NCBI GenBank assembly: GCA_002492335.1
Contig: DKYD01000071.1
Location: 969 to 7,999 of the forward strand
DNA length: 7,031 nt
Origin: Lachnospiraceae bacterium UBA7109
Lineage (GTDB): Bacteria > Bacillota > Clostridia > Lachnospirales > Lachnospiraceae
Reading direction: 5' to 3'
Part shown: positions 1-5,970 of the stretch, in pieces
How the letters are laid out: every line of letters begins with the position of its first letter
Position numbering within the stretch: the first letter of the stretch is position 1
The notes under the pieces: generated by a model
What the model was told of the DNA's origin: nothing
What the model saw: the letters and a program-made list of their open reading frames with translations, nothing else
Database searches by the model: none
Made by a program: the position numbers and the translations under genes

Positions 1-152
1 AAATTGTCGTTGTAGTAACCGGTGAAGATAAAGCAGAAATTTTAAAGAAGGTCGTATGCGGACCGGTCACACCGCAGGTTCCGGCTTCTGTTCTTCAGCT
101 CCACCCGGATGTTACCATTGTTGCAGACGAGGCTGCATTAAGTAAAATGTAA
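1..152 (+). CDS. nagB: Glucosamine-6-phosphate deaminase (NagB family), C-terminal 49 residues
   Basis: Only the 3' end is present; the reading frame starts at base 3 and the gene begins outside the window. NagB converts glucosamine 6-phosphate to fructose 6-phosphate plus ammonia in the cytoplasm, feeding amino sugars into glycolysis. The visible tail reads IVVVTGEDKAEIL, then GPVTPQVPASVLQLHPDV, then TIVADEAALSKM. The pattern 'GPVT..VPAS.LQLHPDVT.I.DE.A' is the characteristic C-terminus of Firmicute NagB proteins. With no active site visible, another member of the NagB/6-phosphogluconolactonase fold cannot be fully excluded. The TAA stop at 150-152 is followed by the hairpin at 176-215. The gene converges on azlD and is functionally separate from the rest of the window. 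Confidence 0.8.
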   Translation, partial: IVVVVTGEDKAEILKKVVCGPVTPQVPASVLQLHPDVTIVADEAALSKM

Positions 153-175
153 TATTAAACTTTTATATAAAAATT

Positions 176-224
176 CAGAGACCGGGGCAGTTCCTTTGAA
201 CGCTTCCGGTCTTTGTTTTATTTT
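176..224. terminator. Probable bidirectional rho-independent terminator between nagB and azlD
   Basis: The arms 176-185 (cagagaccgg) and 206-215 (ccggtctttg) pair over 10 bp with one G-U. A nested gttc/gaac pairing (190-193 with 198-201) lies inside the loop. On the plus strand a T-rich run follows (ttgttttatttt, from 213). On the minus strand the sequence after the hairpin is also U-rich (aattttta, from 175 downward). The nagB stop lies 23 bases before the hairpin and the azlD stop codon (224-226) 8 bases beyond its other side, so one structure can serve both converging genes. Confidence 0.8.
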
Positions 225-553
225 CACACAAAAACACCCTGTATCAAAACCATATATAAAATCGTTCCTCCGGCAACCGAAAGAAGTGTATTCCTCTTCC
301 ACAAATACAATGTCACCACTACAATTGTAGCAATCACCTCCGGAAGAGCAAACGGCCACGAAGTAATTACCGTCGATTTGAAGCAGTACACAACCAGCAT
401 TCCCATAATCGCACCCGGAAGAACTCCGCCAAGATACCGGAAGGCCTCCGGCATTTTCTTTTCACTGCGAAATACCAAAAACGGGAGAAATCGTGTAAGG
501 AGTGTCACCAGAGAAATAACCACAATCAGCCCTGCACTATGCATTGTGCTCAT
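224..553 (-). CDS. azlD: AzlD family small subunit of a branched-chain amino-acid exporter
   Basis: A 109-residue, very hydrophobic protein with about four predicted membrane segments (roughly residues 8-28, 40-58, 67-86 and 90-109). Family signatures are TRFLPF near residue 20, YLGGVLPGAIMGMLVVY at 40-56 and KRNTLLSVAGGT near 86-97. AzlD proteins work with AzlC to export branched-chain amino acids; in Bacillus the pair gives 4-azaleucine resistance. The length is normal for the family. The start ATG at 551-553 overlaps the end of azlC by 17 bases and is preceded at 7 bases by AGGAGGAGGG (561-570), a strong ribosome site lying inside azlC. A second ATG three codons in is possible but fits the ribosome site less well. 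It is the last gene of its operon, with a terminator immediately after. The actual substrate is not visible from sequence. Confidence 0.9.
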   Translation of the reverse strand: MSTMHSAGLIVVISLVTLLTRFLPFLVFRSEKKMPEAFRYLGGVLPGAIMGMLVVYCFKSTVITSWPFALPEVIATIVVVTLYLWKRNTLLSVAGGTILYMVLIQGVFV

Positions 554-1265
554 AGCTTTCCCCTCCTCCTTCCTTATAAAGTACCGGTCGAAGCAGCATC
601 AGAACAAAAGAAATTCCTAACATGGAGGGAATCAGAAACTTTTCTGCTCCGAATATCAGAAGACACACAAAGGAAACGAATACTCCCGCAAGCGCCGGAA
701 TGCGGCTCTCTTTTTTTAATAAATTTTCTGTCAAAATCACAATAAACAATGCGGTCATGGCATAATCAACCCCTGTGGTATTGATTTTAACTATCTGTCC
801 AAAAATTCCTCCAAGGGCACTCCCTGCCACCCAGTAGCACTGGTTCAACAAGGTAATCCACAGATAATATGCACCTCGATTCACATCCTCCGGTACATCT
901 CCGGTACATACAAGACTGTACGTTTCATCTGTCAGCCCATAGATGAGATAAGGCTTTCCTTTTCCGGTTCCTCTGTATTTTCCAATCATGGACAATCCAT
1001 AAAAAAGGTGTCTGGCGTGAATCATAAGTGTCATAATACCTGCCGCCAGAAAACTGGCGCCATTTGACAGCAGATCTACTGCGATAAACTGCATGCTTCC
1101 TCCGTAAATTGCTACACTCATCAATACGGCCCACAGAAAATTATACCCTTTACTCTGCAAGAGCAGTCCAAATCCGAAGCCCAGAACCAGATATCCCGCC
1201 ATTACAGGAATGGTACGTGGAAATGCCTGAAAAAATGCTTTCCCAAAATCTGATTTATTTTTCAT
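537..1265 (-). CDS. azlC: AzlC family large subunit of a branched-chain amino-acid exporter
   Basis: A 242-residue polytopic membrane protein of the usual AzlC length. Family motifs in order: YGGSMQF (around residue 55), IHARHLFYG (around 82-90), GLTDETYSL (around 110-118) and VDYAMTALFIVILTE (around 167-181). Hydrophobic stretches follow through to residue 227, and the tail is short and polar. With AzlD it would form a transporter exporting leucine, isoleucine, valine or analogues. The ATG overlaps the TGA of the upstream GTPase gene as ATGA (1262-1265). The upstream ribosome site is weak (GGAAGAGACGG lies rather far away), so translation probably depends on re-initiation after the GTPase. 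This ties its expression to a metal-type GTPase operon, which is unusual for azlC. The family call is firm; the substrate is inferred from the family. Confidence 0.92.
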   Translation of the reverse strand: MKNKSDFGKAFFQAFPRTIPVMAGYLVLGFGFGLLLQSKGYNFLWAVLMSVAIYGGSMQFIAVDLLSNGASFLAAGIMTLMIHARHLFYGLSMIGKYRGTGKGKPYLIYGLTDETYSLVCTGDVPEDVNRGAYYLWITLLNQCYWVAGSALGGIFGQIVKINTTGVDYAMTALFIVILTENLLKKESRIPALAGVFVSFVCLLIFGAEKFLIPSMLGISFVLMLLRPVLYKEGGGESYEHNA

Positions 1266-2215
1266 CCCAAATATACCGTCTCTTCCTTTGGCGCTTCTGT
1301 CGGTTTCATGTCAATCAAATATAATACCGGCTGCTCCTGTCCGGATGCCGGGACATATTCATACTCCATTCTTGCATGAACCTGCACCCAGGTTTTAAGC
1401 TCCAGCTCCATTTCTTCCTTCAATTTACAGGGATAACCATAAAACCTTGTATCATTCGCACAGCAGGTCATGATTCTGCGTACCGGAACAAACATACTTT
1501 TCCCCATGTTTTTCGGGCGAAATATCTGAGCCTTGAATTCTACTTCCTTATGCTGATACAGCTGTGGATGGTCAAAAGCATCCACATACCAGACGCCAAA
1601 ATCCATGTCATCAATAACGATTTTTTCACTCTTTACATCATAAGGAAGATCTTCTGCAGACGGTTGAATGATTTCTCCCTGCATATTTTCAAAAATCAAC
1701 TGTGCCATAGGATTCTGCACCTTAAGGGCACGGCGGAAGCCGGAACGATCCACACCGTCCGGACAACGGTTTACTACGATTAATCCGGATTCTGTAAGCT
1801 GCTCCATCAGTACATTCCTCATATTTTTCAAATACATATCCAGTGTTGTACCGTTCACTGTAGAATATACTCCCTGAATCTCCCAGTTACGCGGATATTT
1901 TTTATTCAACAGATCCTCAAGTTTCCACATACCGTTATATTCAATAACAACCTGTGTGGGGCGGTAATTTTTTTCGCAGTTTTTGAAAAACTCTGCCGTT
2001 AATTGTTCCGGCTCTTCTATATTCAAAAGCTGAATCTGTTTCTCTTCCAGATATTTTTTTTCATATTCCTCTTCCCCCTCCTCACAGCAAAACAGAAGGG
2101 TCAGCCCCGGTTCTATCCAATCCTGTTCCATCAGAGTTTCTTTTACAAGAGTTGTTTTTCCGCTATCCAAAAATCCGGTTACTATAAATACTGGTATAGG
2201 CGCTTGCCCAAACAT
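1262..2215 (-). CDS. G3E (CobW/COG0523-like) GTPase fused to a DUF1980-like C-terminal domain
   Basis: 317 residues in two parts. The N-terminal part is a G3E-type P-loop GTPase: Walker A GFLDSGKTT (14-22), IEYNG (91-95) where relatives have IEPSG, and VVNRCPDG (147-154) in place of NKxD. The CxCC metal motif of COG0523 proteins is missing; the equivalent early region reads FCCEEGEEEY (42-51), with two adjacent cysteines and an acidic run. From about residue 200 the sequence no longer looks like CobW_C. It contains PVRRIMTCCANDTRFYGY (244-261), KTWVQVHARM (274-283) and IDMKPTEAPKEETVYL (301-316). To my eye these match the C-terminal domain of DUF1980/TIGR03943 (YcgQ-type) proteins, which normally pair with a separate permease; that match is recalled, not searched. 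ATG at 2213-2215 follows AGAGGGAG. It is the second gene of its operon, 50 bases after the His-rich GTPase. A role in metal delivery to a membrane partner is inference. Confidence 0.82.
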   Translation of the reverse strand: MFGQAPIPVFIVTGFLDSGKTTLVKETLMEQDWIEPGLTLLFCCEEGEEEYEKKYLEEKQIQLLNIEEPEQLTAEFFKNCEKNYRPTQVVIEYNGMWKLEDLLNKKYPRNWEIQGVYSTVNGTTLDMYLKNMRNVLMEQLTESGLIVVNRCPDGVDRSGFRRALKVQNPMAQLIFENMQGEIIQPSAEDLPYDVKSEKIVIDDMDFGVWYVDAFDHPQLYQHKEVEFKAQIFRPKNMGKSMFVPVRRIMTCCANDTRFYGYPCKLKEEMELELKTWVQVHARMEYEYVPASGQEQPVLYLIDMKPTEAPKEETVYLG

Positions 2216-2265
2216 ACGCTTCTCCCTCTTTCCTGATAATCATTTTATCTTCTTCCATATGGCTG

Positions 2266-3339
2266 TCAGATGTGAAATAACTTTTCAAGCTCATCCTCTT
2301 TCAAATCTGTTCCGATCACACAGATACGTCCTGTATAATCTGCCTGTCCGTCTCTTACTTCATACTCCTCCGGAACAAGGTCAAACTGTTTCCATGTTCC
2401 ATCTGCCATAGCAACAATTCCCTTTGAACGCAGAACCACCCCATAAGCATTTGTTTCTGACAGTGCCTTCACAAGATAATCCAGCTCTTCATCCGTGTAT
2501 TTATGTGCAGTTTCCCGTCCCCAGCTCGTAAAAATTTCATCTGCATGATGGTGATGATGTCCATGATGATCATGGCCACAACAGTCTCCATGTTCATGAT
2601 GGTGGTGTTCGTGATGATGCTCATGCTCGTGATGATGTTCATGCTCATGATGATGTTCATGCTCGTGATGATGCTCATGCTCGTGATGATGTTCATGCTC
2701 GTGATGATGTTCATGCTCGTGATCCAGCAGCTCTTCTATCTCGGAACCATGGGCAAGTGCATGTACGATTGCCTCCCTGCCAAGCTGTTCCCATGGTGTA
2801 GTGATGATTGCAGCCTCCTTATTCTCTTCCCGAAGCATATGCATGCATTCTTCGATTTTTTCATCTGTCATCATCTGGGTACGGCTGACAACAATGGTAG
2901 TCGCATGGGCTACCTGATCTTTAAAAAATTCTCCGAAATTCTTCATATACAGCCTTGCTTTTTTACCGTCAACAACTGTAATCTTACCACTGATTTCAAT
3001 ATCAGCATCTTTTTTCACATCTTCCACTGCCCTTGCAACGTCAGACAGTTTCCCTACACCGGAAGGTTCAATAATCACACGATCCGGCTGATATTCTTTA
3101 ATCACCTTTTGAAGGGCTATACTAAAGTCTCCTACCAGTGTACAGCAGATACAGCCTGAGTTCATTTCTGTAATCTCAATTCCTGCATCTTTCAGGAATC
3201 CGCCGTCAATGCCGATTTCTCCAAATTCATTTTCAATCAGCACCAGTTTCTCTCCTGCATATACCTGGTTAATCATTTGTTTGATAAATGTTGTCTTTCC
3301 GGCTCCAAGAAATCCGGAAATAATATCTACTTTTGTCAT
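2266..3339 (-). CDS. COG0523/CobW family metal-chaperone GTPase with long His-rich segment
   Basis: 357 residues. G3E GTPase motifs: Walker A GFLGAGKTT (9-17), IENEFGEIGID (35-45), the metal-binding CxCC in SGCICC (61-66), IIEPSGVGKLSD (89-100), and SRTQ (152-155) at the guanine-specificity position. Residues 207-265 are a low-complexity linker holding 38 His by my count, made of H + six copies of EHEHHH + EHHHHEH, then GDCCGHDHHGHHHHH. A CobW_C-like domain follows (about 268-357, ending LKEDELEKLFHI). The family binds Zn, Co or Ni and couples GTP hydrolysis to metal delivery; the His/Glu segment would add many weak metal sites. Zinc is the commonest assignment but the metal is not determined by sequence. 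The ATG at 3337-3339 follows AAAAGGGG at 7 bases, and the protein starts directly with the beta strand before the P-loop, as expected. It is the first gene of the operon. An alternative role as a nickel or cobalt chaperone is possible, though no hydrogenase, urease or cobalamin genes are in view. Confidence 0.93.
   Translation of the reverse strand: MTKVDIISGFLGAGKTTFIKQMINQVYAGEKLVLIENEFGEIGIDGGFLKDAGIEITEMNSGCICCTLVGDFSIALQKVIKEYQPDRVIIEPSGVGKLSDVARAVEDVKKDADIEISGKITVVDGKKARLYMKNFGEFFKDQVAHATTIVVSRTQMMTDEKIEECMHMLREENKEAAIITTPWEQLGREAIVHALAHGSEIEELLDHEHEHHHEHEHHHEHEHHHEHEHHHEHEHHHEHEHHHEHHHHEHGDCCGHDHHGHHHHHADEIFTSWGRETAHKYTDEELDYLVKALSETNAYGVVLRSKGIVAMADGTWKQFDLVPEEYEVRDGQADYTGRICVIGTDLKEDELEKLFHI
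2611..2718 (-). repeat. Six 18-bp in-frame tandem repeats encoding EHEHHH
   Basis: Within the GTPase gene, 108 bases are six consecutive 18-bp units, each encoding Glu-His-Glu-His-His-His. On the plus strand the unit reads tgatgatgytcatgctcg with a few third-position changes. The units are near-identical at DNA level, which suggests recent expansion by slippage or unequal recombination. Gain or loss of a unit keeps the frame and changes only the number of metal ligands. The His-rich stretch continues less regularly to about 2545. Confidence 0.95.
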
Positions 3340-3375
3340 GAAAATACCCCTTTTCTAAATTTGACTTCAACCTTT

Positions 3376-3404
3376 ATATTACGTTCCATAGTCAGAAAAT
3401 GCAA
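3376..3404 (-). promoter_or_regulatory. Probable sigma-A-type promoter for the GTPase/azlCD operon
   Basis: Read on the minus strand: TTGCAT (3404-3399) as -35, exactly 17 bases, then TAATAT (3381-3376) as -10. The -10 matches the consensus at 4 of 6 positions and the -35 at 3 of 6. Transcription would start near 3369, about 30 bases before the ATG. It is the only good pair I see in the gap between the two operons, and an upstream terminator makes a separate promoter necessary. The -10 overlaps a possible metal-repressor half-site, described in the findings. Confidence 0.5.
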
Positions 3405-3423
3405 CCGCAAAATACAAAAACCA

Positions 3424-3465
3424 TGCAAACGAAAGGACAGATTCAGCTGTCTGCCGAATCTGTCC
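3424..3465 (-). terminator. Rho-independent terminator of the pentose operon
   Basis: A perfect 10-bp stem (3435-3444 ggacagattc with 3456-3465 gaatctgtcc) encloses an 11-base loop. Read on the minus strand it is followed by a broken U-rich run (TTTCGTTTGC). It begins 24 bases after the stop of the isomerase gene (3490-3492). No T-run follows on the plus strand, so it points one way only. Confidence 0.78.
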
Positions 3466-3489
3466 CGAATCATTTACTTAAGATTCTGA

Positions 3490-4974
3490 TTATCCCCATG
3501 GATTCTCTGTCGGATAGAGAACTCCCTTCGGACGGTTGTATCCGATTTCTTCTACCGGTACTCCGATGTATTTGAATACTTCATAAAGTGCCTTTCCGTA
3601 GTTACCGAATGCAACAGCTCCATGATGCGGATAGTTACCCTCGATCAATACATGACGATAGAATCTTCCCATCTCCGGAATAGCGAACACACCGATTCCA
3701 CCGAAAGATTTTGTTGCTACAGGAAGGATTTCGCCCTGTGCAATGTATCCACGAAGTACATTATCAGCAGTACTCTGCAGACGATAGAATGTGATATCTC
3801 CAGGAACAAGATCTCCCTCAAGAGTTCCGTTTGTAACTTCTACAGGAAGAGTTCTTGCCATAATCTTCTGATACTTCATCTCACAGGATGAAAGTTTGCC
3901 AATTGCAGTATTACCGCAGTGGAATGCCATAAATGTATCTTTATGTGTATAATCATATTTACCCTTAATATCATCGTTGTACATATCTGCCGGAACAGAG
4001 TTGTTGATATCAAGAAGTGTAACTGTATCCTGGCTTACCATTGTTCCGATAAACTCGCTGAGTGCACCGTAAATATCTACCTCACAGGATACCGGGATTC
4101 CTCTTGCTGCCAGACGGCTGTTAACATAACATGGAACGAATCCAAACTGTGTCTGGAATGCAGGCCAGCATTTTCCGGCGATTGCAACATATTTTCTGTA
4201 TCCTTTGTGCTCCTCAATCCAGTCTAACAGAGTCAGTTCATACTGAGCAAGTTTTGCAAGAACTTCCGGTTTCTTATTTGCAGCTCCAAGCTCTGCTTCC
4301 ATATCAGCAACAACTTCCGGAATTCTTTCATCTCCGGCATGTTTGTTAAATGCCTCAAAAAGGTCAAGCTCTGAGTTCTCTTCGATCTCTACGCCAATAT
4401 TATAAAGCTGCTTAATCGGTGCGTTACAAGCCAGGAAGTTAAGCGGTCTTGGTCCAAAGCTGATAAGCTTCATGTTATTCAATGCATAAACCGCACGAGC
4501 GATCGGCAGGAAGTCATTGATCATATCTGCACATTCCTCAGCTGTTCCAACCGGATACTCCGGAATGTATGCCTTAATGTTACGAAGCTTTAAGTTGTAG
4601 CTTGCATTAAGCATACCACAGTAAGCATCTCCACGGCCATCCATAAGATCAGAACTGCTTTCTTCTGCTGCTGCCACAAACATCTTCGGTCCTTCGAAAT
4701 GTTTTGCAAGAAGTGTCTCAGAAATCTCCGGTCCGAAGTTTCCAAGGTATACGCAAAGTGCGTTACATCCTGCTGCTTTGATATCTTCAAGAGCCTGAAC
4801 CATGTGAATCTCACTCTCTACGATACATACTGGACATTCATAGATATCTGTTTCATCATATTTTGCTTTGTATGCCTCTACAAGTGCTTTTCTTCTGTTT
4901 ACTGACAGGCTCTCCGGGAAACAGTCTCTGCTGACTGCTACAATTCCCACTTTCATTTTAGGTATGTTGTTCAT
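3490..4974 (-). CDS. L-fucose/L-arabinose isomerase family protein (probable pentose isomerase)
   Basis: 494 residues from the chosen start (497 from an upstream ATG). It is an aldose-ketose isomerase of the FucI-like family. Numbered from the upstream ATG, likely metal ligands are Glu301 in SCEVDIYGA, Asp325 in LLDINN, and His453 or His454 in NYPHHGAVAFGNYG; AFHCGN (353-358) is another family hallmark. The N-terminal substrate-fold part begins KVGIVAVSRDCFP. It is the last gene after an FGGY kinase and AraD, so its natural job is to supply the 2-ketopentose those enzymes use, most simply L-arabinose to L-ribulose; D-arabinose or L-fucose chemistry is an alternative. Start choice: AAGGAGG (4984-4990) abuts the ATG at 4981-4983 with no spacer, whereas the ATG at 4972-4974 sits 9 bases away, so the second is preferred. 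The gene starts about 40 bases after araD. Confidence 0.85.
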   Translation of the reverse strand: MNNIPKMKVGIVAVSRDCFPESLSVNRRKALVEAYKAKYDETDIYECPVCIVESEIHMVQALEDIKAAGCNALCVYLGNFGPEISETLLAKHFEGPKMFVAAAEESSSDLMDGRGDAYCGMLNASYNLKLRNIKAYIPEYPVGTAEECADMINDFLPIARAVYALNNMKLISFGPRPLNFLACNAPIKQLYNIGVEIEENSELDLFEAFNKHAGDERIPEVVADMEAELGAANKKPEVLAKLAQYELTLLDWIEEHKGYRKYVAIAGKCWPAFQTQFGFVPCYVNSRLAARGIPVSCEVDIYGALSEFIGTMVSQDTVTLLDINNSVPADMYNDDIKGKYDYTHKDTFMAFHCGNTAIGKLSSCEMKYQKIMARTLPVEVTNGTLEGDLVPGDITFYRLQSTADNVLRGYIAQGEILPVATKSFGGIGVFAIPEMGRFYRHVLIEGNYPHHGAVAFGNYGKALYEVFKYIGVPVEEIGYNRPKGVLYPTENPWG

Positions 4975-4983
4975 GATGTTCAT

Positions 4984-4990
4984 CCTCCTT
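4984..4990 (-). promoter_or_regulatory. Shine-Dalgarno site that decides the isomerase start
   Basis: Minus-strand AAGGAGG is immediately adjacent to one ATG (4981-4983) and 9 bases from an in-frame second ATG (4972-4974). Bacterial ribosomes need roughly 5-10 bases between this motif and the start, so initiation at 4974 is favoured, removing the residues MNI from the longer reading. Confidence 0.8.
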
Positions 4991-5013
4991 ATATAATAAA
5001 TTAATTATAACTC

Positions 5014-5715
5014 TTATTTGCCTGGTTGTCCATAATAAGCATTTGCTCCATGTTTTCTGTAGTAATGCTTATCCTGAAGTTCCTGCGGAGCCGGCTGGTT
5101 CTGTGGGTTGATCCACTCACACTGTGCCGCCATCTTTGCTACTTCCTCGAGTACAACCGCATTATGTACCGCATTGTGTGCGTCGGTTCCCCATGTAAAT
5201 GGTCCGTGATTCTTGCACAGAACTGCCGGTGTTGCCTCATAATCAAGCTTACGCGCTTCAAATTCATCAGCAATCAGAATACCTGTATTCTTCTCATATG
5301 CCTCGTCGATCTCCTCTTTTGTAAGATTTCTTACACATGGTACTTCTCCGTACAGATAATCTGCATGTGTTGTTCCATAACATGGAATCCCTCTGCCTGC
5401 CTGTGCCCAGCTTGTTGCCCATGGGGAATGGGTATGTACAACACCGCCGATATTTGGGAAATGGTTGTATAATACAAGATGAGTTGCAGTATCAGATGAC
5501 GGATTGTAGTCACCCTCTACTTTATTACCCTCCAGATCCATAACAACCATATCTTCCGGTGATAATTTGTCATAATCCACTCCACTTGGTTTGATGACAA
5601 AGAGACCTTTCTCTCTGTCAATCCCACTTACATTTCCCCAGGTAAATGTAACCAGGTTGTATTTCGGCAAAAGCATATTCGCTTCGTATACTTCCTTCTT
5701 TAACTGCTCTAACAT
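5014..5715 (-). CDS. araD: L-ribulose-5-phosphate 4-epimerase
   Basis: 233 residues, close to E. coli AraD in length. A class II aldolase-fold, zinc-dependent enzyme that interconverts L-ribulose 5-phosphate and D-xylulose 5-phosphate in the cytoplasm by retro-aldol cleavage and re-addition. Visible motifs: TWGNVSG (25-31) and KPSGVDYD (42-49) for phosphate binding, SSDTATHL (73-80) with Asp75, VVHTHSPWAT (92-101) with zinc ligands His94 and His96, THADYLYGEVPC (116-127) with Asp119, KNHGPFTWG (168-176) with His170, and KHGANAYYGQ (221-230) with Tyr228. Each is one position before the known E. coli residues (D76, H95, H97, D120, H171, Y229), so the active site is complete. The ATG at 5713-5715 follows AAAGGAG (5727-5733) at 11 bases. 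A related UlaF/SgbE-type epimerase acting on L-ribulose 5-phosphate from ascorbate is possible, but the neighbouring isomerase favours an aldopentose pathway. Confidence 0.95.
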   Translation of the reverse strand: MLEQLKKEVYEANMLLPKYNLVTFTWGNVSGIDREKGLFVIKPSGVDYDKLSPEDMVVMDLEGNKVEGDYNPSSDTATHLVLYNHFPNIGGVVHTHSPWATSWAQAGRGIPCYGTTHADYLYGEVPCVRNLTKEEIDEAYEKNTGILIADEFEARKLDYEATPAVLCKNHGPFTWGTDAHNAVHNAVVLEEVAKMAAQCEWINPQNQPAPQELQDKHYYRKHGANAYYGQPGK

Positions 5716-5754
5716 GTAAATAAAAGCTCCTTTCTTCGTTGATTTATTTCATTT

Positions 5755-5793
5755 AGCCATGCCTGACCCGTTTTCCGATATTGCAGCATGGCC
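5755..5793. repeat. Imperfect hairpin resembling an end of the adjacent MITE
   Basis: gccatgc (5756-5762) and gcatggc (5786-5792) form a 7-bp stem with a 23-base loop. Minus-strand reading gives GCCATG, then AAACGGG, then CATG in the same order as the right end of the element at 5808-5970 (GCCATGACCGATAAACGGG, then CATGC). There is no U-run, so it is not a typical terminator. It may be a degraded end of the same repeat family, or simply an RNA hairpin ahead of the araD ribosome site. Confidence 0.4.
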
Positions 5794-5807
5794 AAACCTT
5801 AAATTAA

Positions 5808-5970
5808 GTAACAGTTCAGCCCACGCCATTCGCAAAGGCGTCTGCGACGCTTTTCCGCTGCTAGCGCAGCTAACTTTGCTCATAAAAGGGCGTTCTGCTC
5901 ATGACCTGCATAACGTGCTCATTCATGCAAGCATGACTCGCCCGTTTATCGGTCATGGCTGAACTGATAC
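5808..5970. mobile_element. MITE-like 163-bp element with terminal inverted repeats and 8-bp target duplication
   Basis: The left end gtaacagttcagcc (5808-5821) and the inverted right end gtatcagttcagcc (5957-5970) match at 13 of 14 positions. The sequence immediately outside is an exact 8-bp direct repeat, taaattaa (5800-5807 and 5971-5978), as expected for a target-site duplication. Inside are three hairpins: gcgtc/gacgc with aaa/ttt at 5834-5853, gctgc/gcagc with a tagc loop at 5857-5870, and ataaa.gggcg/cgccc.tttat at 5882-5949. G+C is 85 of 163 by my count (52%), richer than the flanks. I see no credible gene inside. Ends beginning GTA(A/T) plus an 8-bp duplication resemble the IS66 family, so mobilisation by such a transposase is a reasonable inference, not shown. 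It lies in the transcribed gap between kinase and araD and would fold in the mRNA. Confidence 0.75.

Noticed and set aside
213..620. Plus-strand 135-codon frame opposite azlD
   Set aside because: Antisense to a well-supported membrane protein gene, starts inside the terminator T-run, and has no recognisable domain.
1376..1783. Plus-strand 135-codon frame opposite the second GTPase
   Set aside because: No ribosome site or recognisable motif; the opposite strand encodes clear GTPase and C-terminal domain motifs.
2216..2265. Separate promoter or terminator between the two GTPase genes
   Set aside because: The 50-base gap has no hairpin with a T-run and no convincing -35/-10 pair, so co-transcription is simpler.
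2469..2714. Minus-strand frame with MNIITS repeats
   Set aside because: A frame-shifted reading of the same 18-bp repeats inside the GTPase gene.
2597..2720. CRISPR-like array
   Set aside because: The repeats are contiguous 18-bp units with no spacers, and they encode part of a protein.
2503..3159. Plus-strand 218-codon frame rich in Met and Val
   Set aside because: Mirror of the His-rich GTPase gene; the MMLMLVMMF pattern is simply the complement of His/Glu codons.
5756..5792. Internal terminator between kinase and araD
   Set aside because: The 7-bp stem has a 23-base loop and is followed by mixed sequence rather than a U-run on either strand.
5759..5962. Plus-strand 67-codon frame beginning MPDPFSDIAAW
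   Set aside because: It runs through the inverted-repeat element and its neighbour, antisense to the operon, with no ribosome site before the ATG. It is best seen as a chance frame in a repeat, though such frames may be annotated as hypothetical proteins at many copies.
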